DNA from: Thermotoga petrophila RKU-1 | GTDB lineage: Bacteria > Thermotogota > Thermotogae > Thermotogales > Thermotogaceae | Assembly: GCF_000016785.1 (NCBI RefSeq) | Contig: NC_009486.1 | Location: 310,001-374,000 of the forward strand | Length of the DNA stretch: 64,000 nt | Direction: 5' to 3' | In this document: one piece after another, positions 39,985-54,326 of the stretch | Layout: every line of letters starts with the position of its first letter | Numbering within the stretch: position 1 is the stretch's first letter | Position numbers and translations under genes: made by a program | Notes under the pieces: model-generated | The model's input: only the letters and a program-made list of their open reading frames with translations | The model's database searches: none | What the model was told of the DNA's origin: nothing

Positions 39985-41047
39985 ACCATATTTCTTCGAG
40001 TTTTTTACATATGAGATCTCCCATCTGAGAGGTCGAAACCGCCTTTTCTGGATCCTCTGCGATGTCTCTGGTTCTGTATCCCTCTTCTATCACCAGCTCA
40101 ACCGCTCTTTCTATCTTTCTTGCCTCTTCCACCATTCCAAAGGAATGCTCGAGCATCATGGCGAGAGAGAGGATCTGTGCGATCGGGTTGGCGATGTTCT
40201 TTCCGGCTATATCAGGAGCGGAACCTCCTGCCGGCTCGTAGAGGTTCTTATCACCGAAAGACGCGGACGGCAGAAGACCAAGAGAACCAGGAAGTGCCGC
40301 ACTCTCATCCGAGAGAATGTCTCCAAACATGTTCGTTGTGAGGATCACATCGAACTGCGATGGTTTCAGGATGAGCTGCATGGCAGCGTTGTCCACATAC
40401 ATGTGCGTCAGCTCCACATCAGGGTATTCTCTCGCTACTTCGTTCACAACTTTCCTCCACAGCATGGAACTGTAGAGGACGTTCGCTTTGTCAACGGAGG
40501 TGACCTTTTTTCTTCTGTTTTTTGCGATTTCAAAGGCAGTTCTCGCGATCCGTTCCACGGTTTTTCTGTCGTAGATCATGGTGTCGAATCCCTTTTCTTC
40601 ATCCAATCCCCTCGGCTGGCCGTAGTAAACTCCGTAGGAAAGTTCCCTGACGGTCACAAGATCGACCCCGGATCCAATCACCTTTTCTTTCAAAGGAGAG
40701 ACATGCACAAGCGATCTGTAGACCTTTATCGGTCTTATGTTTGCGTAAAGGTTGAGCATCTTCCTTAGGGCAAGAAGCCCCCCTATTTCCGGCCTCTTCT
40801 CCGGAGGAAGATCGTCCCATTTAGGTCCTCCGACGCTTCCAAGGAAGATCGCGTCGGCTTCCAGACATATCTTTTTTGTCTCTTCAGGAAGGGGTTCACC
40901 GAATTTGTCTATGGCATCCCCTCCGATGTGTCCAAAGACTTTCTCAAAGGTTTTCCCCGTTTTCTTTTCCACCACCTCGAGCACTTTAAGAGCTTCCCTT
41001 ACAACCTCGGGACCTATGCCGTCTCCAGGCAAAACCGCTATCTTCAT
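39983..41047 (-). CDS. leuB: 3-isopropylmalate dehydrogenase
   Basis: 354 aa. Oxidises and decarboxylates 3-isopropylmalate to 2-oxoisocaproate with NAD; it may also act on 3-methylmalate in the citramalate route. Family motifs: [15 protein letters not shown], the Mg/substrate segment [25 protein letters not shown] and the NAD site [16 protein letters not shown]. Last gene of the nine-gene ilv-leu operon; 3 nt after leuD. Confidence 0.96.
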   Translation of the reverse strand: MKIAVLPGDGIGPEVVREALKVLEVVEKKTGKTFEKVFGHIGGDAIDKFGEPLPEETKKICLEADAIFLGSVGGPKWDDLPPEKRPEIGGLLALRKMLNLYANIRPIKVYRSLVHVSPLKEKVIGSGVDLVTVRELSYGVYYGQPRGLDEEKGFDTMIYDRKTVERIARTAFEIAKNRRKKVTSVDKANVLYSSMLWRKVVNEVAREYPDVELTHMYVDNAAMQLILKPSQFDVILTTNMFGDILSDESAALPGSLGLLPSASFGDKNLYEPAGGSAPDIAGKNIANPIAQILSLAMMLEHSFGMVEEARKIERAVELVIEEGYRTRDIAEDPEKAVSTSQMGDLICKKLEEIW

Positions 41048-41050
41048 CCG

Positions 41051-41551
41051 TCACTCCCCCACTTCTTTGAGACAGTATTCAAGCCATCCACCCGCTTCCA
41101 TGATCTTCATGAGAAACTCAGGATATGGTCTTATTCTGTACTCTTTCCCTTTCGTGAGATTCCTCACCACTCCGTTTTCCAGATCCACCTCTGCTACGTC
41201 ACCCTCTTCGAATTCGTCGGCTTCTTTCAGTTCGACGATGGGGAGACCGATGTTTATAGCGTTCCTGAAGAAAATCCTTGCAAAAGACTTGGCTATGACA
41301 CAGGAGATTCCAGCCGCCTTTATGGCAACGGGAGCGTGTTCCCTCGAGGAACCGCATCCGAAGTTCTCTCCTGCCACGATGATCGATCCTTTTATATCGT
41401 CTCGTCTTCCAAAGCCGGGTCTCGCGTCCTCCATACAGTATTTTGCGAGTTCCTGAGGGTCAGAAGTGTTGAGGTACCTAGCCGGTATGATCTCGTCCGT
41501 GTTCACGTTGTCCCCAAAAACGAAAACCTTTCCCTTTATCTTCACCACCAT
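41051..41551 (-). CDS. leuD: 3-isopropylmalate dehydratase small subunit
   Basis: 166 aa. With LeuC it isomerises 2- to 3-isopropylmalate, and citramalate to 3-methylmalate in this pathway. The swivel domain has DNVNTDEIIPARYL and the substrate loop GENFGCGSSREHAP. The row GTG-ATG-GTG-GTG offers four starts (41554, 41551, 41548, 41545); the ATG is given, but GTG at 41545 has the best spacing (8 nt) to GAGG. Two nt after... the leuC stop lies just upstream, so they are coupled. Confidence 0.93.
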   Translation of the reverse strand: MVVKIKGKVFVFGDNVNTDEIIPARYLNTSDPQELAKYCMEDARPGFGRRDDIKGSIIVAGENFGCGSSREHAPVAIKAAGISCVIAKSFARIFFRNAINIGLPIVELKEADEFEEGDVAEVDLENGVVRNLTKGKEYRIRPYPEFLMKIMEAGGWLEYCLKEVGE

Positions 41552-41555
41552 CACC

Positions 41556-42809
41556 TCACAGCTTTCTCGGATCTGCGATGTATCCCTTTATCGCGCTGGC
41601 CGCCGCCACTGCAGGAGATGCCAGGAAAACCTTGCTGTTCGGATGTCCCATCCTTCCAACGAAGTTCCTGTTCGTTGTGGAGATCGCAACCTCTCCTTCT
41701 GCGAGCACTCCCATGTGTCCGCCAAGACAGGGTCCACATGTGGGCGTGGAAACGGCGCAGCCCGCGTCGATGAATATGTCGATGAGTCCTTCTTTGAGAG
41801 CCTGTTTGTAAACCTTCTGGGATCCCGGAATTATGATGCATCGAACGTCCGGTGATACTGTCCTTCCCTTCAGAATCTGCGCGGCAAGTCTGAGATCTTC
41901 TATCCTTCCGTTGGTACAGCTTCCTATCACCGCCTGATCTATCTTTATTCTCTCTTTCTCAGCTTCGGAAACGTCCTTCGCGTTGGATGGGAGGAAGGGA
42001 TATGCAACCTGAGGTTCGAGCTCAGAAAGGTCCATTTCCACTTCTCTCACGTATTTTGCGTCTTCGTCCGGGTACATCTCTTCCACTTCTATGCCTCTTT
42101 CTCTTTCGTAGGCAATGGTGATCTCGTCCACCGGAAACAGTCCCGTCTTTCCTCCCGCCTCGATCGCCATGTTCGAAACGGTGAAACGGCCGTCCATACT
42201 GATCTCTTTCACACCGGGTCCGGAGAATTCTATCGCCTTGTAGTTGGCCCCATCTACTCCCAGTATGGAGATGAGCTTCAACACGAGGTCCTTGGCAGTC
42301 ACCAGATCCCCGAACTTCCCACGAAGAGTCACCTTTATGCTCTCAGGGACACGAAACCACACCTTGCCTATGAGGTAGAAGCCCGCTATGTCGGTGGACC
42401 CCACCCCGGTCGCGAACGCTCCAAGGGCTCCGTAGGTACAGGTGTGCGAATCTGCGCCTACCACGAGATCTCCAGATTTTACGATTCCTTCTTCTGGAAG
42501 CAGCACGTGTTCAATTCCCATCCTGCCTATTTCAAAGAACTTTTCGATCCCCTGCTCTCTTGCGAATTCTCTCATCATCTTTACCTGCATAGCGGACTTT
42601 ATGTCCTTGTTGGGGGTGAAGTGATCCGGAACGAGCACCACTCTGTCTGGATACTTCACTTTCTTTCCACCGTACTCCTTGAACTTCTTTATCGCAAGCG
42701 GAGCCGTTATGTCGTTTGCAAGGGCGACGTCTGGCTCCAGAAGGAGAAATTCTCCCGGTTCCACCTTTCTTCCCGCTTTTTGGGAGAGTATCTTTTCTGC
42801 AAGTGTCAT
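41556..42809 (-). CDS. leuC: 3-isopropylmalate dehydratase large subunit
   Basis: 417 aa, the short LeuC form of thermophiles and archaea. It binds the 4Fe-4S cluster: one cysteine in GSCTNGRIEDL and the pair in PTCGPCLGGHMG. Start ATG at 42809 gives MTLAEKILSQKAGR, as in relatives; an in-frame GTG at 42821 overlaps leuA by 11 nt. Aconitase-superfamily enzyme working with LeuD on isopropylmalate and probably citramalate. Confidence 0.95.
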   Translation of the reverse strand: MTLAEKILSQKAGRKVEPGEFLLLEPDVALANDITAPLAIKKFKEYGGKKVKYPDRVVLVPDHFTPNKDIKSAMQVKMMREFAREQGIEKFFEIGRMGIEHVLLPEEGIVKSGDLVVGADSHTCTYGALGAFATGVGSTDIAGFYLIGKVWFRVPESIKVTLRGKFGDLVTAKDLVLKLISILGVDGANYKAIEFSGPGVKEISMDGRFTVSNMAIEAGGKTGLFPVDEITIAYERERGIEVEEMYPDEDAKYVREVEMDLSELEPQVAYPFLPSNAKDVSEAEKERIKIDQAVIGSCTNGRIEDLRLAAQILKGRTVSPDVRCIIIPGSQKVYKQALKEGLIDIFIDAGCAVSTPTCGPCLGGHMGVLAEGEVAISTTNRNFVGRMGHPNSKVFLASPAVAAASAIKGYIADPRKL

Positions 42810-42810
42810 A

Positions 42811-44352
42811 TCACTCAGCACCCCCGTTTTTTCTGAGAAGGCCTTTAGCGATGAGGTACTTGTTTATTGCGTTTATGTAAGCTATCGCAGAGGCTTCCAC
42901 TATGTCCGTGGAGACACCCCTTCCACTGTAGAGTTCACCGTTTATTCTCAACGTGAGTTTGACCTCTCCCTGTGCGTTCTTTCCAGTTCCAACCGCCTGA
43001 ATTATGTACTCCTCGAGCTTCGGTTGAATACCGAGCGCTTTGTCTATAGCCTTGAAGATAGCATCCACTGGACCGTTTCCTGCCTCTGCTGCTTCTTTCT
43101 TTTCATCTCCAACCTGAAGCACGACCGCCGCGGTTGGAAGCAGCGTGTTTCCGGTGTGTACATGGAAGTGAACGAGCTTGTAACCGTTGATGGGCTCCCT
43201 CAAAACTTCCGAGACGATCGAGAAAAGATCATCGTCGTAAACCTCTTTCTTTCTGTCGGCGAGTTCTGTGAACTTCTCGAACACTTTCTGGAAGGTCTCT
43301 TCGTCGAGTTTGATGCCGTAGCTCTCCAGCTTCTTTCTGAGGGCGTGCTTTCCGGAGTGTCTTCCAAGCACGAGCGTCTCGGAAGACCTGCCGATATCGG
43401 ATGGTTTCATGATCTCGTAGGTCTCCCTGTGTTTCAGCACACCATCCTGGTGTATACCCGACTCGTGAAGGAACACGTTCTCTCCCACTATGGGTTTGTT
43501 TCTGGACGGGATGAGCCCCGTTATATGTGTGAGGAGCCTGGAAGCGGGGTATATGAGCTCTGTCTTTATACCCGTCTCGTAGGGAAGTTTGTCTTTCCTC
43601 ACCTTGAGGATCATCACGAACTCTTCCAGGGCACAGTTTCCTGCCCTCTCTCCGATACCGTTCAGAGTCACTTCGACCTGGGTGGCTCCGTTCTGAACGG
43701 CAGCGAGGGAGTTCGCCACAGCGAGTCCAAGATCGTTGTGACAGTGCACAGAAAGATCGACATTCTCTATACCGGGCACACCCTCTCTCAAGGTCTTTAT
43801 GAGTTCTCCAAACTCATCGGGAAGGGCGTACCCCACCGTGTCCGGAACATTGATCGTTGTGGCTCCGGCTTCGATCGCCGTCTTGTAGGCTTCTATCAAA
43901 AAGGGAACCTCCGTTCTCGAAGCGTCTTCCGCCGAGAACTCCACAAGGTCGAAAAACTGTTTTGCGTAGCCGACGTATCTTCTGATCCTCTCGAGGATTT
44001 CCTCTTTCTCCATTCTCAGTTTGTATTTTCTGTGAATCGGAGAGGTCGCTATGAAAACGTGTATCATACGTTTGTCTTTTGGTCGATCCTTGAGAGCCTC
44101 GTACACCGCGTCTATGTCCTTTTCAACACACCTTGCGAGTCCCACCACTATGGGTTTCTGAACGGCGCTCGCAACTCTTTTTACAGCTTCAAACTGCACG
44201 GGAGATGAAACGGGAAACCCAGCCTCGATGAGATCGACACCGAGATCCTCTAACATGAGTGCCATTTCTACTTTTTCCTCAACCGACATCGAAGCCCCTG
44301 GGGATTGCTCTCCATCCCTCAACGTTGTATCGAAGATCTTAATTCTCCTCAT
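42811..44352 (-). CDS. leuA: 2-isopropylmalate synthase
   Basis: 513 aa. Condenses acetyl-CoA with 2-oxoisovalerate, the committed leucine step. The TIM barrel begins [19 protein letters not shown]; metal ligands lie in [18 protein letters not shown] (HxH). The C-terminal regulatory domain (about 385-513) binds leucine in relatives. It overlaps the citramalate synthase gene by 14 nt and the start AGGAG...ATG is inside that gene. Confidence 0.95.
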   Translation of the reverse strand: MRRIKIFDTTLRDGEQSPGASMSVEEKVEMALMLEDLGVDLIEAGFPVSSPVQFEAVKRVASAVQKPIVVGLARCVEKDIDAVYEALKDRPKDKRMIHVFIATSPIHRKYKLRMEKEEILERIRRYVGYAKQFFDLVEFSAEDASRTEVPFLIEAYKTAIEAGATTINVPDTVGYALPDEFGELIKTLREGVPGIENVDLSVHCHNDLGLAVANSLAAVQNGATQVEVTLNGIGERAGNCALEEFVMILKVRKDKLPYETGIKTELIYPASRLLTHITGLIPSRNKPIVGENVFLHESGIHQDGVLKHRETYEIMKPSDIGRSSETLVLGRHSGKHALRKKLESYGIKLDEETFQKVFEKFTELADRKKEVYDDDLFSIVSEVLREPINGYKLVHFHVHTGNTLLPTAAVVLQVGDEKKEAAEAGNGPVDAIFKAIDKALGIQPKLEEYIIQAVGTGKNAQGEVKLTLRINGELYSGRGVSTDIVEASAIAYINAINKYLIAKGLLRKNGGAE

Positions 44353-45955
44353 CGTTTCTCATCTCCTCTTCATCCCTGTGAAGCTTGTACTCTAAGGATT
44401 CGAGAAGAGCGGTCCAGGAAGCCTCTATGATGTTTGGTGAGACACCCACAGTTCCCCACCTTCTCTTTCCATCGCTGGACTCTATGAGAACCCGTGTTGT
44501 CGCTCTGGTACCCGCCTGCTCGTTCAGGATTCTCACCTTGTAGTCTGTGAGTTTCGTGTCTTTCAAAGACGGATAGAATTTTTCGAGGGCCTTTCTCACC
44601 GCTCTGTCGAGCGCTTCTACCGGTCCTTCTCCTTCTGCTGCGGTGTGTTCAAAGGGTTCGTCGTGTCCCAGTTTTTTTGCAACTTCGTCCGGGACTCTGA
44701 CCTTCACGGTTGCTTCGGAGAAACTCTCCTCATCCCTGTTCTTTATGGTCATCACGGTGAAGCCGAGAAACTCAAAGTACTTCTTTCTTTTCCCGAGCAT
44801 ATCCCTGACAAGGAGTTCAAAAGATGCTTCCGCTCCTTCGAAATGGTATCCCTGCGCTTCCAATTCCTTGATCTTTTCGAGAATCTCCCTGACCTTGGGC
44901 GATGATTCATCTACTTCGAATCCCATTTCTCTTATCTTCTCCAGCACGTTGCTCTTACCGGAAAGCTCTGAGATGGATATGATCCTTCTGTTTCCCACAA
45001 GCTCTGGGTTGATGTGCTCGTAAGTCCTTGGATCGCGTTTTATAGCGGAAACATGAACTCCTCCCTTGTGTGCGAAGGCGTAATCACCCACGTAAGGCAT
45101 GTTCTCGATGTGAGGTCTTCCGGAGAGTTCCGCCACGAGGTGTGCCACATCGAAGAGTTTCTTCAAGTTCTCTCTTGGTATAACCTCGAGCCCCATCTTG
45201 AGGACGAGATTTGGGATCACCGAGCAAAGATTCGCGTTTCCACATCTCTCCCCAAGTCCGTTTATGGTTCCCTGAACGTGCACAGCTCCTTTTCTCACGG
45301 CCACAAGTGTGTTCGCCACCGCCACATCCGAATCGTTGTGAGCGTGTATACCGAGCGGAGCTTTCACGTGTTTTTTCACATCTTCGATGATCTCCTCGAT
45401 CTCGTGGGGAAGCGTTCCCCCGTTCGTATCGGCAAGAACAAGACAATCAGCACCCGCTTCCTCTGCCACCTTCAGGGTCTTGAGGGCGTATTCTCTGTTC
45501 GCCTTGTACCCATCGAAGAAGTGTTCCGCGTCGTATATCACTTCATCGGCGAATCTTTTGAGATATGAAACTGTGTCGTATATCATCTTCAGATTCTCCT
45601 CGAGCGTTGTTCGCAGAGCTTTCTCCACGTGAAGATCCCAGCTCTTTCCAAAGATCGTGTAAACAGGTGTTTCCGCTTTTATGAGGGTCTGAATGTTCGC
45701 GTCTTCTTCTATTTTTACGTCGGGCCTTCTTGTGGAACTGAAGGCCGCCACTTTCAGATTCTTGAAGTTCATACCTTTTACAGCTTCAAAAAACGCTATA
45801 TCCTTCGGGTTGGAGCCAGGCCAACCCCCTTCAAGATAGTGAACACCGAGGTCATCGAGTGCCTCGGCAATTCTGATCTTATCTTCGAGTGAGAAAGAAA
45901 CTCCAAAGGCCTGCGCACCGTCCCTGAGCGTTGTATCGTAGACCTTTATACTCAA
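44339..45955 (-). CDS. cimA: (R)-citramalate synthase
   Basis: 538 aa. Condenses pyruvate with acetyl-CoA to (R)-citramalate, the first step of threonine-independent isoleucine synthesis. The opening [20 protein letters not shown] and especially [16 protein letters not shown] are typical of the citramalate-synthase (TIGR00977-like) clade, not of LeuA, which has [11 protein letters not shown] at this place (seen in the next gene). HxH is in [18 protein letters not shown]-terminal LeuA-type regulatory domain is present (isoleucine is the usual effector). TTG start at 45955 with GGAGGTGG 5 nt upstream. Confidence 0.88.
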   Translation of the reverse strand: MSIKVYDTTLRDGAQAFGVSFSLEDKIRIAEALDDLGVHYLEGGWPGSNPKDIAFFEAVKGMNFKNLKVAAFSSTRRPDVKIEEDANIQTLIKAETPVYTIFGKSWDLHVEKALRTTLEENLKMIYDTVSYLKRFADEVIYDAEHFFDGYKANREYALKTLKVAEEAGADCLVLADTNGGTLPHEIEEIIEDVKKHVKAPLGIHAHNDSDVAVANTLVAVRKGAVHVQGTINGLGERCGNANLCSVIPNLVLKMGLEVIPRENLKKLFDVAHLVAELSGRPHIENMPYVGDYAFAHKGGVHVSAIKRDPRTYEHINPELVGNRRIISISELSGKSNVLEKIREMGFEVDESSPKVREILEKIKELEAQGYHFEGAEASFELLVRDMLGKRKKYFEFLGFTVMTIKNRDEESFSEATVKVRVPDEVAKKLGHDEPFEHTAAEGEGPVEALDRAVRKALEKFYPSLKDTKLTDYKVRILNEQAGTRATTRVLIESSDGKRRWGTVGVSPNIIEASWTALLESLEYKLHRDEEEMRNDEEN

Positions 45956-45967
45956 AAGACCACCTCC

Positions 45968-49143
<3,176 letters not shown>

Positions 49144-49147
<4 letters not shown>

Positions 49148-50889
49148 CTTTCATCACCTCTCCTGCTCTCTTCGATGACCTTCAGAACTCTTTCCACGAA
49201 GGTTTCGTCGTATGGGGCTTCAATGAGCGGTGTTCCCACGTCTCCTCCCGGTGGTACCATCGGAAGAACGTTCTCGGCGGGATCAACGACGGCGTGAATG
49301 AGCATCGGCTCTTTGGATTTTGCGAGTTTCTCGATCGCTTCATCGACCTGATCGGGCTTTTCTATTCTCATTGCTTTTATACCAACAGCTTCCGCTATCT
49401 TCGCGAAATCCGGGTTGTCAGACAGAATGGTGGCAGAGTATCTGCAGTTGAAAAAGAGCTGCTGCCACTGTCTCACCATTCCCAGCGCTTTGTTGTCCAT
49501 CACGATGATCTTCACAGGAAGGTTGTACCTTTTTATCGTCATGAGCTCCTGTATGTTCATCTGGAAACCACCGTCTCCAGCGAAGACTACAACTTCTCTG
49601 TCAGGAACTCCTATTTTGGCTCCTATCCCGGCAGGAAGGGCATATCCCATCGTTCCAAGTCCTCCGGAACACAGGAAAGACCTCTGATGTTTGAATTTGT
49701 AGAACTGTGCAACCCACATCTGGTTCTGTCCCACATCCGCAACGACCACCGTGTCATCTGGAAAGACTTTGTTCACCTTTTCCACAACGTACTGAGGTTT
49801 TATGAGCTTCCCATCCCTCTTGTAGGTGAGCGGGTACTTTTTCTTTATCTCCTGGAGCTCTTCGACCCAGTCTGAGAAGTCCGTCTCGATTTCGTATTTC
49901 AAGAATTCCTGTAGGACACTCTTCAGATCACCGACTATGGGCACGTCTACCCTTACGTTCTTCCCGATCTCGGCGGGATCTATGTCAACGTGGACTATCT
50001 TGGCGTTCTTTGCGAATGTCCTGGGATTTCCGAGGATCCTGTCGCTGAATCTCACACCGAGGGCGATGACAAGATCCGCGTTGGCCACAGCGTAGTTTCC
50101 ATAGTAAGTACCGTGCATTCCTATTCCTTCGTAGTAAAGCTTCTCGTCGGAAGGATTCACACCGCGTCCCATGAGCGTGCTGACAGCGGGAACCTTGAAT
50201 TTGTCGATGAACTGGTTTACGAGATCCATTGCACCGGAAAGATTCGCTCCACCACCTACAATGACAACGGGGCGCTTCGATTCTTTCAAGAGTTCAACCG
50301 CTTTCTTTATCTGTTTGGGATGACCTTTCACCGTGGGTTTGTATCCCGGAATTTCCACCGTATCAGGATAGTTGAATTCCCCCTCGGCAGTTTGTATATC
50401 CTTTGGGAAGTCCAGAAGGACAGGTCCCGGCCTTCCCGTTGTGGCAACGTAGAACATTTCTTTTATCGCGTAAGGAAGTTCTTCTATACTCGTAACGAGG
50501 TGGTTGTGCTTGGTGATGGGCATGGTGATTCCCGTGACATCCACTTCCTGAAAGGCGTCTGTTCCTATGAAAGAGGTGGGAACCTGACCGGTGATCACCA
50601 CGATCGGAATCGAATCCATGTAGGCGGTGGCTATGCCTGTGACCGTGTTCGTGGCACCTGGCCCGGAAGTGACGATGACCACTCCGGGCTTTCCCGTGAC
50701 CCTCGCGTAACCATCTGCCGCGTGTGTGGCTCCCTGCTCGTGTCTGAAGAGATAGAATTTTATCTTATCTTCGTAATTGCAGAGTTCGTCGTATACGTTG
50801 ATGATTGCACCACCAGGGATACCGAAAATCGTATCGACTCCCTCTTTCAGAAGGGCTTCAAATAACATCTTTGAACCTTTCATCTTCAC
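49144..50889 (-). CDS. ilvB: Acetolactate synthase large (catalytic) subunit
   Basis: 581 aa. ThDP- and FAD-dependent condensation of two pyruvates, or pyruvate with 2-oxobutyrate. The N-terminal ThDP domain has GIPGGAIINVYDEL and the catalytic glutamate in FRHEQGATHAADGYAR; the ThDP-Mg motif is VVVFAGDGGFQMNIQELMT. GTG at 50889 is chosen (GGAG, 8-nt spacing); another GTG lies three codons upstream at 50898 within the ribosome site. First gene of the nine-gene operon, read from the promoter with a 22-bp dyad just upstream. Confidence 0.97.
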
Positions 50890-50917
50890 GTGAACCACTC
50901 CTCTCGGAGGTTGAATG

Positions 50918-50939
50918 ATTATACCAGATCTGGAATAAT
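50918..50939 (-). promoter_or_regulatory. ilvB extended -10 promoter overlapped by a 22-bp dyad operator
   Basis: Minus-strand TGG-TATAAT (50926-50918) is an extended -10. It lies in a 22-bp inverted repeat: left arm ATTATACCAGA, right arm TCTGGAATAAT, one mismatched pair, perfect core CCAGATCTGG. A protein bound here would block RNA polymerase. The start codon is 29 bp away, so there is no room for an attenuator or T-box. Confidence 0.6.
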
Positions 50940-50965
50940 AAATAAATCAAGAGGGGTTTTTAGGA

Positions 50966-50994
50966 ATGGTATATCACTCGCTTTAAAATGTCAA
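50966..50994 (-). promoter_or_regulatory. Second upstream promoter of the ilv-leu operon
   Basis: Minus-strand TTGACA (50994-50989), 17-bp spacer, TACCAT (50971-50966). The -35 is a perfect consensus, the -10 matches 4 of 6. Transcription would pass the dyad operator. The rest of the gap up to 51117 is AT-rich with no clear promoter for hom; TAAAAT at 51045-51050 is a weak candidate. Confidence 0.5.
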
Positions 50995-51117
50995 GTTGTT
51001 GAATCGAATTTTTTGTTAGAAGTAGCATTTTTATCATGAAAATGTAAAATTTAGGATAAGATGCGAACATATCGATCCTTTAAAATGTTCACAAACTCTT
51101 CCCAGGGAGTGAGAAAA

Positions 51118-53280
51118 GTGCGGGTAGGAATCGCGGGGCTTGGAACTGTGGGCGGCAGTATATATCGCATACTGAAAGAAAGAGGAAATGAAATAGAAAA
51201 AAGAGTCGGTGAAAAGTTCATCATTTCAAAGGTGATAAATCGCTCTCCTAAAAAATACGAACTACTCGGTGTGTCGAAAGAGGAGATAGCTTTCGATTTC
51301 GATGATCTCATCTTGAACAGCGACGTGGTTGTGGAAGCAATAGGTGGGACAGACGTGGCGGTCGATCTCGTACGACGTGCTTTGGAGCTGGGGAGAATCG
51401 TGGTAACCCCAAACAAGAATCTCATCTCCGAGTACGGCAATGAATTCTTAGAGTACATAAAGAAACGAAAGCTTTTCTTCGAGGCATCTGTGGGTGGGGG
51501 TATTCCCATAATATCTCTCCTTCAGGATTATCTGATCTTTCAGAAAGTCACAAGGATACGTGGAATAATGAACGGAACAACGAATTACATCCTCACGGAG
51601 ATGAGCAAGGGAAGATCTTTCGAAGAAGTTTTGAAAGAGGCTCAGGATCTTGGCTACGCTGAGGCTGACCCTACAAACGACATCGAAGGTTACGACGTGG
51701 CGTACAAGGTTTCCGTTCTGGCCGGTGTGGTAACGGGAAGGTTCCCGGGCATAGACAGCGTGCAGTTTGAAGGCATAACCAGAATAGATCCGGAGTATCT
51801 CAAGGAGATCGTTCGCTCTGGAAGAAAGCTGAAGCTGATCGGAGAACTCGACTTTGCGACAAACAGATACGAGGTGCGTTTGAGAGAAGTGACACCAGAG
51901 GATCCGTTCTTCAACGTGGACGGTGTGGACAACGCGATAGAAGTTTCAACCGATCTCGCTGGAGATTTCCTTTTGAAGGGAAGGGGAGCGGGTGGATATC
52001 CCACCGCCAGCGCCGTGATAGCGGATCTCTTCAGAGTGGCGAAGTACAAAGTTCTCGTCGGTGCCGAGAAGTTCTCAGTTGTGGTGATGAAGTTCGGTGG
52101 AGCCGCCATCTCCGATGTGGAAAAACTCGAGAAGGTGGCCGAGAAGATCATAAAGAGGAAGAAGAGCGGTGTGAAACCCGTTGTCGTACTTTCCGCTATG
52201 GGAGACACCACAGATCACCTGATAGAACTCGCAAAGACAATCGACGAAAACCCTGATCCGAGAGAACTCGACCTCCTTCTTTCGACAGGAGAGATACAGA
52301 GCGTGGCTCTCATGAGTATCGCACTCAGAAAGAGAGGTTACAAATCGATTTCCTTCACTGGAAATCAACTGAGGATCATAACCGACAAACGTTACGGATC
52401 GGCAAGGATCATCGATATCAACACGGATATCATTTCGAGGTATTTGAAACAAGATTTCATACCTGTCGTCGCCGGGTTTCAGGGTATAACCGAGACGGGG
52501 GACATCACCACCCTCGGGAGGGGTGGATCGGATCTCACAGCGATCGCTCTCGCTTACTCACTGGGAGCGGATCTGTGTGAACTCTACAAAGACGTGGACG
52601 GGGTGTACACGGCGGATCCCAGGATCGTAAAGAACGCGCGGGTGATAAAAGAGCTCTCCTGGGAAGAGATGATCGAGCTTTCAAGACACGGTGCCCAGGT
52701 GCTGCAGGCAAGAGCGGCAGAATTCGCGAGAAAGTACGGTGTCAAGGTTCTCATAAAGAACGCACACAAGGAGACTCGTGGAACTCTCATATGGGAGGGG
52801 ACAAAAGTGGAGAATCCAATCGTCAGGGCGGTTACCTTTGAAGATGGTATGGCGAAGGTTGTTCTGAAGGATGTACCGGACAAACCCGGTGTCGCAGCAC
52901 GGATTATGAGAACTCTCTCACAGATGGGAGTGAACATCGACATGATCATACAGGGAATGAAAAATGGAGAGTACAACACTGTAGCATTCATCGTTCCAGA
53001 ATCCCAGCTTGGAAAACTCGACATCGACCTTTTGAAAACAAGAAGCGACGCAAAAGAAATCATCATTGAAAAAGGACTCGCAAAGGTCTCCATCGTAGGG
53101 GTGAACCTCACCTCAACACCTGAAATCTCCGCCACTCTCTTTGAAACACTGGCGAACGAGGGGATCAACATCGATATGATCAGTGCATCGAACAGCAGGA
53201 TCTCTGTGATCATAGACGGGAAATACGTGGAGGATGCCGTGAAGGCGATCCACAGCAGATTCGAACTGGACAGGGAGTGA
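51118..53280 (+). CDS. Homoserine dehydrogenase-aspartokinase fusion (HDH first)
   Basis: 720 aa from the GTG at 51118, which has GGGAG 8 nt upstream and begins [19 protein letters not shown]; the frame is open from an ATG at 51061 but that codon lacks a site. Residues 1-315 are homoserine dehydrogenase (NAD motif GLGTVG, then [15 protein letters not shown] and [19 protein letters not shown]). Residues about 320-565 are aspartokinase (MKFGGAAI where most have KFGGTS, and [19 protein letters not shown]). Two ACT domains end the protein (about 571 and 656), where threonine or lysine would bind. E. coli ThrA/MetL have the reverse order. It catalyses the first and third steps from aspartate to homoserine; first gene of the threonine operon. 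Confidence 0.95.
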   Translation: MRVGIAGLGTVGGSIYRILKERGNEIEKRVGEKFIISKVINRSPKKYELLGVSKEEIAFDFDDLILNSDVVVEAIGGTDVAVDLVRRALELGRIVVTPNKNLISEYGNEFLEYIKKRKLFFEASVGGGIPIISLLQDYLIFQKVTRIRGIMNGTTNYILTEMSKGRSFEEVLKEAQDLGYAEADPTNDIEGYDVAYKVSVLAGVVTGRFPGIDSVQFEGITRIDPEYLKEIVRSGRKLKLIGELDFATNRYEVRLREVTPEDPFFNVDGVDNAIEVSTDLAGDFLLKGRGAGGYPTASAVIADLFRVAKYKVLVGAEKFSVVVMKFGGAAISDVEKLEKVAEKIIKRKKSGVKPVVVLSAMGDTTDHLIELAKTIDENPDPRELDLLLSTGEIQSVALMSIALRKRGYKSISFTGNQLRIITDKRYGSARIIDINTDIISRYLKQDFIPVVAGFQGITETGDITTLGRGGSDLTAIALAYSLGADLCELYKDVDGVYTADPRIVKNARVIKELSWEEMIELSRHGAQVLQARAAEFARKYGVKVLIKNAHKETRGTLIWEGTKVENPIVRAVTFEDGMAKVVLKDVPDKPGVAARIMRTLSQMGVNIDMIIQGMKNGEYNTVAFIVPESQLGKLDIDLLKTRSDAKEIIIEKGLAKVSIVGVNLTSTPEISATLFETLANEGINIDMISASNSRISVIIDGKYVEDAVKAIHSRFELDRE

Positions 53281-54326
53281 TGAAATTGGGAATACTCGAA
53301 AAGTACAGAGAATTTCTTCCCGTAACAGACAAAACCCCCATGCTCTCTTTGAATGAAGGGAACACTCCTCTCATACCCCTCGTGAACATGAGCAGGGAAC
53401 TCGGAATAAACATCTACGTAAAATACGAAGGGGCCAATCCGACGGGGTCCTTCAAAGACAGAGGAATGGTCGTTGCCGTCGCAAAGGCACTGGAAGAAGG
53501 CTCGAAAGCCATCATGTGCGCTTCAACGGGGAACACCTCCGCATCCGCTGCCGCGTACGCCGCAAGGGCAGGAATAAAGGCGATCGTTCTGATACCAGAA
53601 GGGAAGATCGCACTCGGAAAGCTGGCTCAGGCGATGATATACGGCGCCGTGGTGCTTCAGGTGAGAGGGAATTTCGACAAGTGTCTGGAACTGGTCAAGG
53701 AGATCACATCCAAATATCCCATCACACTCGTGAACAGTATCAATCCCTACAGACTCGAAGGTCAGAAAACGGCCGCTTTTGAGATAGTCGACGAGCTCGG
53801 AGATGCACCGGACTACCACTTCATCCCCGTGGGAAACGCGGGCAACATCTCCGCTTACTGGATGGGATACAAGGAGTATTATCAGCATGGGTTCTCCACC
53901 AAACTGCCGAAGATGATGGGATTCCAGGCGGAAGGGGCCGCCCCCATAGTTCGCGGTCATCCCATAGAAAACCCGGAGACGGTCGCCACTGCAATAAGGA
54001 TCGGTAACCCCGCGAACTGGGAAAAAGCGGTCCGGGCACGCGATGAATCGGGTGGAGACATCGACATGGTGAGCGACGAAGAAATACTGCGCGCACAGAG
54101 ACTCTTGGCTCAGAAAGAAGGGATCTTCTGTGAGCCCGCATCCGCTGCATCGATAGCGGGGCTTTTGAAGAAGCACAGACAGGGAATCTTCAGGGGTGGA
54201 GAGATCGTTGTGTGTACCCTCACAGGGAACGGTTTGAAAGATCCGAACATCGTCATCTCACAGCTTGAACCCCCAAGGATCATAGAAGGAAGAGTAGAAG
54301 AGATTCTGGAGGTACTCGACATATGA
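53280..54326 (+). CDS. thrC: Threonine synthase
   Basis: 348 aa, the short form. PLP-dependent conversion of O-phosphohomoserine to threonine. The PLP lysine is in [16 protein letters not shown]; the phosphate loop is [11 protein letters not shown], and the C-terminal [10 protein letters not shown] motif is present. The ATG at 53280 overlaps the hom stop (TGATG) but has only 2-nt spacing to GGGAG; TTG at 53286 has 8 nt and could be the true start. Confidence 0.96.
   Translation: MKLGILEKYREFLPVTDKTPMLSLNEGNTPLIPLVNMSRELGINIYVKYEGANPTGSFKDRGMVVAVAKALEEGSKAIMCASTGNTSASAAAYAARAGIKAIVLIPEGKIALGKLAQAMIYGAVVLQVRGNFDKCLELVKEITSKYPITLVNSINPYRLEGQKTAAFEIVDELGDAPDYHFIPVGNAGNISAYWMGYKEYYQHGFSTKLPKMMGFQAEGAAPIVRGHPIENPETVATAIRIGNPANWEKAVRARDESGGDIDMVSDEEILRAQRLLAQKEGIFCEPASAASIAGLLKKHRQGIFRGGEIVVCTLTGNGLKDPNIVISQLEPPRIIEGRVEEILEVLDI

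Noticed and set aside
50890-51117. T-box riboswitch or leucine leader peptide upstream of ilvB
   Set aside because: From the nearest promoter the leader is about 20 nt, and even from the upstream promoter no run of Leu/Val/Ile codons, T-box sequence or terminator/antiterminator pair is present.
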